Shown piece by piece: positions 27,939-36,253 of a stretch of 64,000 nt of DNA. Position 1 is the stretch's first letter. Every line of letters begins with the position of its first letter. A model generated the notes under the pieces. That model was given only the letters and a program-made list of their open reading frames with translations. It was not told the DNA's origin and did no database searches. Both the position numbers and the translations under genes were made by a program. The stretch comes from Picosynechococcus sp. PCC 7002 (GTDB taxonomy: Bacteria > Cyanobacteriota > Cyanobacteriia > Cyanobacteriales > MRBY01), in contig NZ_CAWLFA010000001.1 in assembly GCF_963860125.1 (NCBI RefSeq), forward strand, positions 2,944,048 to 3,008,047. Direction: 5' to 3'.

Positions 27939-29144
27939 ATGGCAACCAAACAGAACAATATTCTTTGGCGACGGGTAATGGCGATCGCCGCAATCCAGGC
28001 AGCGATTACTTTAATGTGGATTGCCTATCGTGCCTATCTCGGTACGTTGTTGGGCGGGTGGGGATTTTCAGAGGATTTTACGGCGCAACTGTTGACGGTA
28101 GAGGTTTTACTGGCGGTGGTGATGGAACCGGTATTTGGGGCCTTGAGTGATCGCCAACAGCGTTTTTTAGGGAGTCGGTTGCCTTTAATCAGCTTGGGGG
28201 TGATTTTAGCGGCGGCTATTTTCATTGGCCTGCCAATCTTGGGAGTGTTTCAATTGCCATTGCGGTGGGTGTTGCCCGCAGTTGCCATTGCTTGGGCCTT
28301 GGCGATGACGATGTTTCGTACCCCGATTTACGTGCTACTGCTCAAAAGTACCCCCAGCCGCGCCGAGTTGCCCCTCGCCATCTCTGTGCTGACGATGGTG
28401 ATCGGGGTGATGGGCGTTCTGAAACCGAGTATTCAAAATGGATTGTTAGCGGTGGGAGCTTTACCGGCTTTCCTCGCGGGATCAGTGACGTTGTTAATCG
28501 CCTCTTTGTGTTTAGGGTTGGTGCTGCCGAAGCCTGCTGCGCCCCTAATTGAGGAAGCCCCTACCCCAAGCCCCTTACCCTGGCTGGGTTTTGTACAAAC
28601 GATCCTTATGGCGATCGCCTTTACTTGGGGAAGTGCAATTGTTTTACAGCGGTGGCTTGGTTTATTTGGAGCGATTCCGCTGACGTTAGGACTCACCGTC
28701 GGCCAAGGCTTAAATTTGCTGGTGGCGATCTTGGCGATCCCTGTAGGTTGGCTAACGCTCCGGTGGCAGCGATATCCCCTCTTGGGTGTTGCCTTTGGTT
28801 GGTTGACCGTCATTCTCTTGCTGCTGTTGGGGGCGCCCGCCCAGGATGGCGGTTATGTGGTTATTGCTTTGCTCTGGGCCTGGGCCTTGGCGACCGTCAG
28901 AAACGGCACTTTACCCTACATTTTTAAGACAATTCCGGGGGATTGGGCTGGCCTGGGCATCGGCATCTTTTTTGGAATTTCTGGCCTTGCGGGGATGGTT
29001 TTGTCCCAGTGGGTACCAACAGAAGCAAACCGTTTGCAAGGCTTGATCGGGGTGGTTTGTTTGGCGATCGCCACGACTCTGGCTCTCATCTCCCAACATA
29101 AAAATGCGAGTGCATCCCTAGCTAACGAAGCCCCAAAATCATAA
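27939..29144 (+). CDS. MFS transporter, substrate unknown
   Basis: A 401-residue protein with about 12 hydrophobic segments. The MFS loop motif near residues 66-80 is VFGALSDRQQRFLGSRLPLI. It has no obvious substrate signature. It lies 160 bases after the GPH symporter on the same strand and just before the AT-rich toxin-like segment. Confidence 0.78.
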   Translation: MATKQNNILWRRVMAIAAIQAAITLMWIAYRAYLGTLLGGWGFSEDFTAQLLTVEVLLAVVMEPVFGALSDRQQRFLGSRLPLISLGVILAAAIFIGLPILGVFQLPLRWVLPAVAIAWALAMTMFRTPIYVLLLKSTPSRAELPLAISVLTMVIGVMGVLKPSIQNGLLAVGALPAFLAGSVTLLIASLCLGLVLPKPAAPLIEEAPTPSPLPWLGFVQTILMAIAFTWGSAIVLQRWLGLFGAIPLTLGLTVGQGLNLLVAILAIPVGWLTLRWQRYPLLGVAFGWLTVILLLLLGAPAQDGGYVVIALLWAWALATVRNGTLPYIFKTIPGDWAGLGIGIFFGISGLAGMVLSQWVPTEANRLQGLIGVVCLAIATTLALISQHKNASASLANEAPKS

Positions 29145-29768
29145 CTGTGAAAGCTGCCACTTTTGTCTTGATGCTCCCTTTGTTCAGGGTTGAAGCCACT
29201 TTCTTCAACCGACTATATTTGGCCGTATTTCATTACAGTCTGATCTGAATTGATGAGGGGAATCTATAACAGAACACACTTCAAGTCGATGAAGAAACGG
29301 CGGTGAAAATAGCAGATTTTTCAATGGAGAAATTGTAAAAGTTAGGCCTCAAGATCCGGAAAAGTTCATAAGAAATATTTCAATGCAAGCTGTTTTGTAA
29401 AACAGAATACTTTTTTGCTGTAATATGCAGCTTTAGGATGCAAAAGTAATGGCACTATTTGAATTTGCTTGCATTCAGCTTAAATAAAACGACTCAGCAC
29501 TCTCAGCAAAGATACAAGTTTTTTGAAGTTTTTCCCACTGAATCTTAATAATGTTCTTTGGATATAAGACAGATTATGTGTGATGTCTATATTCAATGAT
29601 TAAAATCGAAATTTTCCTGAAACTCTCTTTTAGTAGTAGTTTCAAGGCTTCATTAATAATAATAATTCCAGTTCATAACCATCAAAAACTGCATAGGACA
29701 AATTTTTCTATAACTACTACCTTGCAACTGATTCATAACTGACTGACTTTTTACAAAGACTAAGAATT
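29145..29768. other. AT-rich 624-bp gap before the secreted-protein genes
   Basis: No coding frame was found. The stretch is visibly AT-rich and has no HIP1 site. One hairpin was seen at 29188-29210 (GGTTGAAG/CTTCAACC, loop of 7), without a T-run directly behind it; it may mark the end of the MFS transcript. No convincing promoter could be assigned for the following gene. Confidence 0.6.
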
Positions 29769-31448
29769 ATGTTTAACTTTGATTCCTCTCCCCTCCTCAA
29801 AAATGCCGCCCTTGGAAGCTTACTGACGCTGGGATTCGTGGGCACAGTCCAACCCGCCCAAGCCCAAAGCACCATTCCCTACTGTATCTCTGTCAAAACT
29901 TACACAGATTCCGGCTCTGGTACAGATAATCCCATTTACATGACGATGCACGGCGAAAATGGCACGAGTGAACAATTCACACTGCAAGGTAGCCATGAAA
30001 ATAATGATTTAGATGAATTTGTCCATGAAACCTTAGATATTGGCCTTATCAATAGAGTCACCATTGATGTCGATGGCTGGCTAGCTGATAAATGGGCCGC
30101 CAACTATGTCCGGGTTTACCGTGATACCACCTGTAATCGTAAAGATGATGCAGACGGATGGTCTGAATTCTCAATTCGTAAATTTTTAGATTACGATCCC
30201 GTCTCCTTCAATCGCACAGGGGGAGCACTACCTAGGGTAACGGTTACGCCTGCTGGCCCCGTTGTGAATAACCCGATCAGAATTACTTTGGCCCAATTCA
30301 GCAATAACCCAGGTACTCTTGAGCAGGAAGTAATGCGCATTACAGAAAGCTGGAGTCGGGTTGATGGCGTTTCTGTATCTAAAGACACGACTAATACCGT
30401 CGGCGCTGGAATTTCGATCACCTATGAAAGTCCGGAGACTGTGGCTGGAACCTTTGGGGCAGAGGCCCGTGCAGAATGGCAACGTTCCATTAATGAAGCA
30501 AGTTCCGAATCCCAGGAAAAAATGAGCGCTTCGGAATTTAATTGGGCATTTATGGCACCAGCTCATACAGCGATCATCCGTAAGATAACGTTTGAGGTTC
30601 CCTATGCTGAACAGGTGTATCGCTCCTCTACGGGTGAAAGTCGTGCTATCCGCAAAGTTGGTGCGCAAATTCGTCCTGTTAGTTCAGGTGATTTCCTCGT
30701 TATCCCTCAGCGCAACGAAGATGGTTCAATTACAACAATTGGCTTAGATACACTAGAGGACGAATGGTTTACGCATCTCGATCCTGACCAAGTCAATACG
30801 ATTCGTCGTCAATATTTACCCAAGTGGTTGCAAGCAGGTTGGGTTGTCTCTGGTCAAGGCGGTCAAATCATTGGTCAAACACCATCCACGCCAGCACCTC
30901 CCACAAACCCGACACCGCCCGTAAACCCAACAACTCCTACACCGAATGCCGTAACCGGAACCCTGATCAAATTTGCGAATGGCTATCTGCAAGAAACAAG
31001 TCCTGGGGTTTGGCAAGAGTTCAATGCCAACGGTCAAGTAACATTCACCTTCCAGGAAACAGGACGCGACGACTGGTCTGTTTATCTCAATGACGCCTCT
31101 CGGAATGTCCAGCTTCAGTTAGATTTGTACCGCAAGATGATCTCCTATGGGCAAAATAACGGGCCGAAAAGTGATCTATATCCGATTACGGCTTCCGACG
31201 TCACCCTAGCGAGATTTGCAAATGGTCATCTACGAGAAACCAGTCCCGGAGTTTGGCAAGAGTTCAATGCTAATGGTCAAGTAACATTCACCTTCCAGGA
31301 AACAGGACGCGACGACTGGTCTATCTATCTCAATGATTCCTCCCGGAATGTTCAGCTTCAGTTGGATGTTTACCGCAAGATGATCTCCTATGGACAAAAT
31401 AACGAGCCGAAGAGCGATCTATATGCTGTGACTTCTTTCTACCGCTAA
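29769..31448 (+). CDS. Secreted PLAT-like and aerolysin-like protein with two C-terminal repeats
   Basis: A 559-residue exported protein with no assigned gene name. Residues 1-32 are a signal peptide (hydrophobic LGSLLTLGFVG, cleavage after AQA). Residues 38-118 resemble a PLAT/LH2 beta-sandwich (YCISVKTYTDSGSGTDNPIY and INRVTIDVDGW). Residues 157-303 resemble an aerolysin/ETX-MTX2 pore-forming module: long Ser/Thr-rich strands with alternating hydrophobic residues (VSVSKDTTNTVGAGISITYE) and a return strand ending in AIIRKITFEVPYAEQVY. A Pro/Thr linker (residues 370-395) leads to two 81-residue repeats (399-479 and 480-559) with FQETGRDDWSVYLND and LQLDLYRKMISYG. The gene lacks HIP1 sites and is AT-rich. 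PLAT and pore-former calls rest on pattern only; the repeats are certain. Confidence 0.6.
   Translation: MFNFDSSPLLKNAALGSLLTLGFVGTVQPAQAQSTIPYCISVKTYTDSGSGTDNPIYMTMHGENGTSEQFTLQGSHENNDLDEFVHETLDIGLINRVTIDVDGWLADKWAANYVRVYRDTTCNRKDDADGWSEFSIRKFLDYDPVSFNRTGGALPRVTVTPAGPVVNNPIRITLAQFSNNPGTLEQEVMRITESWSRVDGVSVSKDTTNTVGAGISITYESPETVAGTFGAEARAEWQRSINEASSESQEKMSASEFNWAFMAPAHTAIIRKITFEVPYAEQVYRSSTGESRAIRKVGAQIRPVSSGDFLVIPQRNEDGSITTIGLDTLEDEWFTHLDPDQVNTIRRQYLPKWLQAGWVVSGQGGQIIGQTPSTPAPPTNPTPPVNPTTPTPNAVTGTLIKFANGYLQETSPGVWQEFNANGQVTFTFQETGRDDWSVYLNDASRNVQLQLDLYRKMISYGQNNGPKSDLYPITASDVTLARFANGHLRETSPGVWQEFNANGQVTFTFQETGRDDWSIYLNDSSRNVQLQLDVYRKMISYGQNNEPKSDLYAVTSFYR
30963..31448 (+). repeat. Two tandem 243-bp coding repeats
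   Basis: Copy 1 starts at 30963 and copy 2 at 31206, exactly 243 bases later and in frame. Large blocks are identical at the DNA level, including third codon positions (a run of over 45 bases around the FTFQETGRDDWS codons), showing a recent duplication or gene conversion. Confidence 0.9.
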
Positions 31449-31638
31449 TACCGGATATGACGATTGACAAATTAGTAATCTAAGGGCTTCAAAACAAGGA
31501 GCCTATTTTACTTATCAAGTATTTTACGGTAAGCATCTCAAACACAAGGTAATCAGATCAAATATTATTTGGGTCAAATTCAACCCCAAAATACACCCCC
31601 GTAAAGCAACAAAATTACTACTCAAAGCGACAAAAGTT

Positions 31639-32757
31639 ATGTTTAACAAACTTGCTCTCTTTTCCTGTTTCACAACTTCAACGATTAGCCTCCTATTTTC
31701 TTTGAGTTTACCTGCGACTGCAAATACCACTCGCGCCGTTGAAGCTGGACCAATTTGGAATCAAAGTGATGCGAATATCAAGTGTCCCCGACTCGCTCAG
31801 GAAGAAGGAGGAACCTGGACTGGTCACTGGTGGACAACAATTTCAGGGGTTATGTCTGTCTGCCAGCTTGAATTTTCAAATAATCTTGAGAGCAAAAGTT
31901 TCTCTATTCTCAATTACAATGTAATGCTCTTAAGCCGCAATATTCCCGGCCAAGGCAATCTCATGCAAAATTACCGCGCCCAAGAAATTGCCACAGCGAT
32001 TCGTAATTCAAACCCATGGGATGTCATTGTCATTAATGAAGCCTTCGATAATGAAGCTCGAAACAACTTATCGCGCAGTTTAAAAGAAGCGGGGTATTTC
32101 TCTGCTACTGAAGTAGTAGATATGAACAACGGAAAACTAGAAGATGGTGGGGTATATCTGCAAAGTCACTGGCCGATCATGGCAACTGACCAGATTATTT
32201 TTTCTGATTGTAGCGGTTTTGATTGTCAATCGAATAAGGGGGCTGTGTACGCCAAAATTAATAAAGAAGGGATCATCTATCATATTTTTGGGACTCATCT
32301 ACAAGCAGATACGGAAAATAGCGGTGTCAGAGCAAATCAATTAAGACAATTGGAGACTTTTATTAATCAAAAAACAGGGGGAGCACAAGCACGGAGAGAA
32401 GCAATCATTATCGCTGGTGACCTGAACTTTAATTATCAAACTGCTGAATATGACAATGCTCTTGAGACTTTAAATGCTCAGTTTTTAGGAAATATTCCCC
32501 AGGGTTATACTTTTGATCCTCGCATGAATGATCTCGCAAAATATCGCTATCCAAATGATCCATCTGAATGGCTAGACTATGTATTAGTCAGTAATGAAAG
32601 CATTCAACCGAATCGCACAACACTTGATCTTACAAAATTTCGTACAGCCTCCCAGTATGAACTGCCAGGGAAAGGTGATTTCTTGAATTTATTTGGTGGA
32701 ACAATGGTGCGTGACTTGTCAGATCATTATGGACTATCTGCAACCTATCTTTTCTGA
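31639..32757 (+). CDS. Secreted sphingomyelinase C fused to an MVL-type lectin domain
   Basis: A 372-residue exported protein. Residues 1-29 are a signal peptide (SLLFSLSLPATAN). Residues 36-80 (AGPIWNQSDAN, GGTWTGHWWTTISGVMSVCQ) match one repeat of the mannan-binding lectin MVL of Microcystis, with two Cys (49, 75). Residues 86-372 are a bacterial neutral sphingomyelinase/DNase I fold: ILNYNVMLL, NEAFD (metal Glu 134), GGVYLQSHWPI, FGTHLQAD (His 220), AGDLNFN (Asp 261, Asn 263) and SDHYGLSA (Asp 362, His 363). All catalytic residues expected from the Bacillus enzyme are present. It would cleave sphingomyelin-like lipids of a target membrane. It follows the aerolysin-like gene after 190 bases and lacks HIP1 sites. 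Confidence 0.82.
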   Translation: MFNKLALFSCFTTSTISLLFSLSLPATANTTRAVEAGPIWNQSDANIKCPRLAQEEGGTWTGHWWTTISGVMSVCQLEFSNNLESKSFSILNYNVMLLSRNIPGQGNLMQNYRAQEIATAIRNSNPWDVIVINEAFDNEARNNLSRSLKEAGYFSATEVVDMNNGKLEDGGVYLQSHWPIMATDQIIFSDCSGFDCQSNKGAVYAKINKEGIIYHIFGTHLQADTENSGVRANQLRQLETFINQKTGGAQARREAIIIAGDLNFNYQTAEYDNALETLNAQFLGNIPQGYTFDPRMNDLAKYRYPNDPSEWLDYVLVSNESIQPNRTTLDLTKFRTASQYELPGKGDFLNLFGGTMVRDLSDHYGLSATYLF

Positions 32758-32813
32758 TTTTGCAACATCATTCGATAGTCCTAGGATGAATGATCTAACA
32801 AGACCATTAGCTT

Positions 32814-35363
32814 TTACTCGTCAAAAATACGCTCAAGAACGAGGCCTTGGCTATCTTTTAATTCAAAGATCTTCAGCGCATCTTCTGTTTGACCAATGTC
32901 TAAACCAGGGGTGGCGATCGCCACACGCCATTCAGAAAGATCCAACTGGAGCCAATCACCGAGGGTAATGGTGGTTGGTTCGCCGCCCATGTGGGTCACC
33001 ATCACGATTTGTTCTGGGGTTTGGTCACTTTCATCCTCAAGGGGTTCCGTGCGCAGACCGTAAAAGATCGTGTGTTCCTCATTGCTGAGGCGATTAAAGC
33101 GATCGCCTTCCTGGAGATTTTCCCGCAGCCAAGGGTGAGCGCGACGATATTCCCGCAGGGCTAAGTTAAATTCCGTCTGGGCGGAATCAACCCGGTCGAG
33201 ATAATGGGAAACCCGACAGGTTTCGTGGCCATCCTCCATAAACGCCATGGCAATGGTCTTCAGTTTCGGCACCGTTAAATGGTCGAGGAAAGCCTGGTGA
33301 TCGGACTCCCCAATTTCCTGCATCGGTTTGACTTCACAGACCCCGTCGGGATTACCAATACAACGTTGGCACAGATCGGCGGTTCTCTGTAAATCGTAAT
33401 CTGTGACGATCATCGCCTCGTTCAAGGCGCGCATAAACCGCTTCAGAAAATCTAGATCCTCAAAGCCCAACTGTTTGAGGTGCCGGAAGGCCCAGGGTTT
33501 AGCAAATAATTCAGGAGTAATCTGCCAGTCCAAAAAGCCCACTTCTTCCGCCGCGACTTTGACCCCATAAAGTTCGTCAGTATTGCGGAAAAAGCCCCAG
33601 GGTGCCCGCATCAAAGAATTAATAAAATCCATCGGCAGGCCGGGCATAAAGCCATAGACCCAGAGGGTAGTCGCCGGATTATCGTAGGCATTTAAAATAA
33701 CTTCGTTGAGGGTCGCGCCCAAATGCCAGTTAATGGCGGCGGCTTGGGCATCGATTTGGTTCCCCCGACGCACCGTATCGTGGTTGGCACAACCGGTGAT
33801 CCAGCGATCGCCTTGGAACATCACTTCAATAATGCGGTTCCATTTATAATCCCAAAACCCTTCGATGGTGGGTGTATTGTGGGCAAAAATCAATGGCCCC
33901 CACTGGTAGGATTCTGGGCGTAATTCGATCAAATCGCGATAGGTTGAAGAATTTTCCCAGCCTTCTTCGGGCCAGGGCCGACCGTCTTCAAAGATGGTGA
34001 AGAGTAACCGTTGGCGATCGCCAATATCCTGAATCACATCACTCATCGCCAACAGATAAGCATCATCCTGCTCAACGCGACCGGAAAGGGGATTAAAGAA
34101 GCGGAAATCTTGCCCGCCATCAATGCGAATGCCGTCGGCCCCGGAGTTAATACGCCGCCGTTGCAACTCTAGAAGGATCGCCCGCACTTGGGGTAATTGG
34201 TGGTTCAGATCCTGCCCGTACATATTTGGGCCTTTGAGGTACTGATTGTTCAGGAGTTCCAACGATTGATTGTCCGCATGGCCATAGACCAGATCATAAA
34301 TAATTTGGATCGGCCCCCCCGCAAAATTATGGAGGGTACTGATAAAGTCCACCAATTCATCGGGACGGAGGCTACTGAGGATTGTTGGGTTGGTCGCCGC
34401 CGACCCTAAAATCGGCACATCATAGCCCCAATTTTGGGTTTTGGCCTTGCGGAGGGTGACTTCTACTTCGAGGCCACAGGCCATTTCTCCGGTTTCAATA
34501 GCTTCATTGGGGGCGATCGCAAAAAATTCGTGGTGGCGGTTGTCCCCCTCAAGGCGATATTCAATGGTGGGTTCAATGGGGAGCAACTGCAGCGCGTCGT
34601 AACCGACATAATTTTGTTCGGCAGCGGTGAGGGGTTCTCCGGCGGCAATCTTTTCCGAGAGGCGCTGGTAAACCTGGGTCAGGCCCGCTAGGGTTCCTTC
34701 GGGGGATGCTGTTTTGAGGTGAACCTGCAAAATATTTAAAGGGGCTGGCACCCGGGGCAGCACTTCATTGGCATTATCAAGGATCGGCCGTTCCCAGGAG
34801 GCTTGGTCGGGGTCGAGGGGGGTCGAATGGGCCTCAAAATAGGCAAGGTCTGTCCGCTGCCGCTGGAGGCTGTCCATGTCGTAGAGTTCCGCTGGCCCAA
34901 AAACCCCATAGGGCAGAGAATAGGCCAAAACATCACGGATGATCGAAATTTCATTCTGGAGGCGATCACAGTAGCGCAACCAGTACAGAGAGCCCATTTG
35001 CTTCCTCGTGCCTGGATGCATCCCCGCAACTACCCCCCAACAGAATTCCCCCTGCTGTTTGAGTTCTACACAGTCCCGGCGGCACTTAATGGTTTGGCTG
35101 GGGGCGCTAAAGTCTACCGCTTCGAGGGGGGTAAAGACTTCTAAGAAAATATCGCGGTTTGTTTGGATCACTTCCCCTGCCAGTTCCGGTGTCCAGAAAC
35201 CGATCTCCGTGAGGCCATCCGCCCGGTAATGGGCCCCCAAGCGTTTGGCGAGGCGTTGCCCCTTGTGGAAATAACTTTCATTGGAATGGGTCACTTGGGC
35301 TGCCCAATCTAACAAAATTTGGGTGTCTGCTTCGCTAAGCTGAATTTGAGAGGCCGTATTCAC
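32814..35363 (-). CDS. gghA: Glucosylglycerol hydrolase, paralogue 2
   Basis: An 849-residue paralogue of the gene at 23460-25808, aligned along its full length. The catalytic-like motifs are kept: GADGIRIDGGQDF, FTIFEDGRPWPEEGWE and TGCANHDTVRRGN. It is longer because of insertions, one of about 30 residues before the APLNILQVHL strand and one carrying LCQRCIGNPDGVCEV, which adds a possible metal-binding Cys cluster. It is divergent from ggpS across an 890-bp non-coding stretch and converges on the sphingomyelinase gene. Which copy does the main osmolyte breakdown cannot be told from sequence. Confidence 0.82.
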   Translation of the reverse strand: MNTASQIQLSEADTQILLDWAAQVTHSNESYFHKGQRLAKRLGAHYRADGLTEIGFWTPELAGEVIQTNRDIFLEVFTPLEAVDFSAPSQTIKCRRDCVELKQQGEFCWGVVAGMHPGTRKQMGSLYWLRYCDRLQNEISIIRDVLAYSLPYGVFGPAELYDMDSLQRQRTDLAYFEAHSTPLDPDQASWERPILDNANEVLPRVPAPLNILQVHLKTASPEGTLAGLTQVYQRLSEKIAAGEPLTAAEQNYVGYDALQLLPIEPTIEYRLEGDNRHHEFFAIAPNEAIETGEMACGLEVEVTLRKAKTQNWGYDVPILGSAATNPTILSSLRPDELVDFISTLHNFAGGPIQIIYDLVYGHADNQSLELLNNQYLKGPNMYGQDLNHQLPQVRAILLELQRRRINSGADGIRIDGGQDFRFFNPLSGRVEQDDAYLLAMSDVIQDIGDRQRLLFTIFEDGRPWPEEGWENSSTYRDLIELRPESYQWGPLIFAHNTPTIEGFWDYKWNRIIEVMFQGDRWITGCANHDTVRRGNQIDAQAAAINWHLGATLNEVILNAYDNPATTLWVYGFMPGLPMDFINSLMRAPWGFFRNTDELYGVKVAAEEVGFLDWQITPELFAKPWAFRHLKQLGFEDLDFLKRFMRALNEAMIVTDYDLQRTADLCQRCIGNPDGVCEVKPMQEIGESDHQAFLDHLTVPKLKTIAMAFMEDGHETCRVSHYLDRVDSAQTEFNLALREYRRAHPWLRENLQEGDRFNRLSNEEHTIFYGLRTEPLEDESDQTPEQIVMVTHMGGEPTTITLGDWLQLDLSEWRVAIATPGLDIGQTEDALKIFELKDSQGLVLERIFDE

Positions 35364-36253
35364 TATCTAAGTAACCGTAACAACAACTAATTCATCGGAT
35401 CGGGTGCCTGGGGCGATCGCCCGTTGCCAACCCATGCATCCTCGCATCTGCCGAATGACTTATCTTTTGATCGCAAAACAGCAAAGATAACTGATGAGTC
35501 GATGAGATAAATCAATATATCCTGACAGAATCAAATTATTTTTTCGGCTATCAATTTGTCGGCGATCGCCCCCAAAAAATCACTTTAAAATGCGGCTATT
35601 CATACCTTAATTACTTCAGAAAGCATCAGGAATCTTTGTGATGCATCGATTTTTTGAGCTTAAAACTACCTTAATTTAAGATTAAGTTTTGCCCGAAAGA
35701 TTAACCTTTCGACGAGCTTTCACCCCACAGATAACCGTTTAAATAAAAAGTCCCACCCATAATAAATCATTATCTTTCCCTCCGGCAAGCCATCACTAAC
35801 TCAGCCAAAAACATAAACTGAGAAAAATGTTATAATGAAAAAGTGTCCAATTGAATACGATGGCCATTTATCGACCATTTTTGTAGTTTTTACGGCCCAT
35901 GAAACAAGCCCTCGGAAGTTTTGAAACCCAGCTTCCCCAGGTGAGCTTCCCCACTAAATTTGCCGTTCGTCGGGAAATAATGGCAACGCCCTTGACGCTG
36001 GGCCTCTAAATATTTGTTGGTGAGCATTGCCCCAGTGTTGTGCCTCTGGTTGTGGGGAGTGAGTTCAAGGCTAGAGCCAATGGTTGATTTGGGTGCTGTG
36101 TAACGGCGATCGCCAACGGTTTGCCCCCCAAGATCCAGGTTGCAAATCATTTTTACCCGGTGCCCCCGGCCCACAACATCTGCTGGACACAGGCCCATTG
36201 TTACCGCAAGCGGCCTTTTTTTATCTGAACCATACCAACCCCTGGAGGTCTTA
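35364..36253. promoter_or_regulatory. Divergent 890-bp control region between gghA2 and ggpS
   Basis: This stretch separates a GG-breakdown gene and the GG-synthesis gene. It contains HIP1 sites, a hairpin CGAAAG/CTTTCG at 35694-35711 and a perfect -10-like TATAAT at 35831-35836 facing ggpS, without a good -35 box. A 36-codon frame runs from ATG 35899 to 36009, starting MKQALGSFETQLP; its reality is unclear. The ribosome site GGAGG at 36244-36248 precedes ggpS. The long leader (about 400 bases from TATAAT) leaves room for salt-responsive control. Confidence 0.45.

Noticed and set aside
36140..36253. 38-codon extension of ggpS
   Set aside because: The sequence has no similarity to GT20 proteins and bypasses the GGAGG site before ATG 36254.
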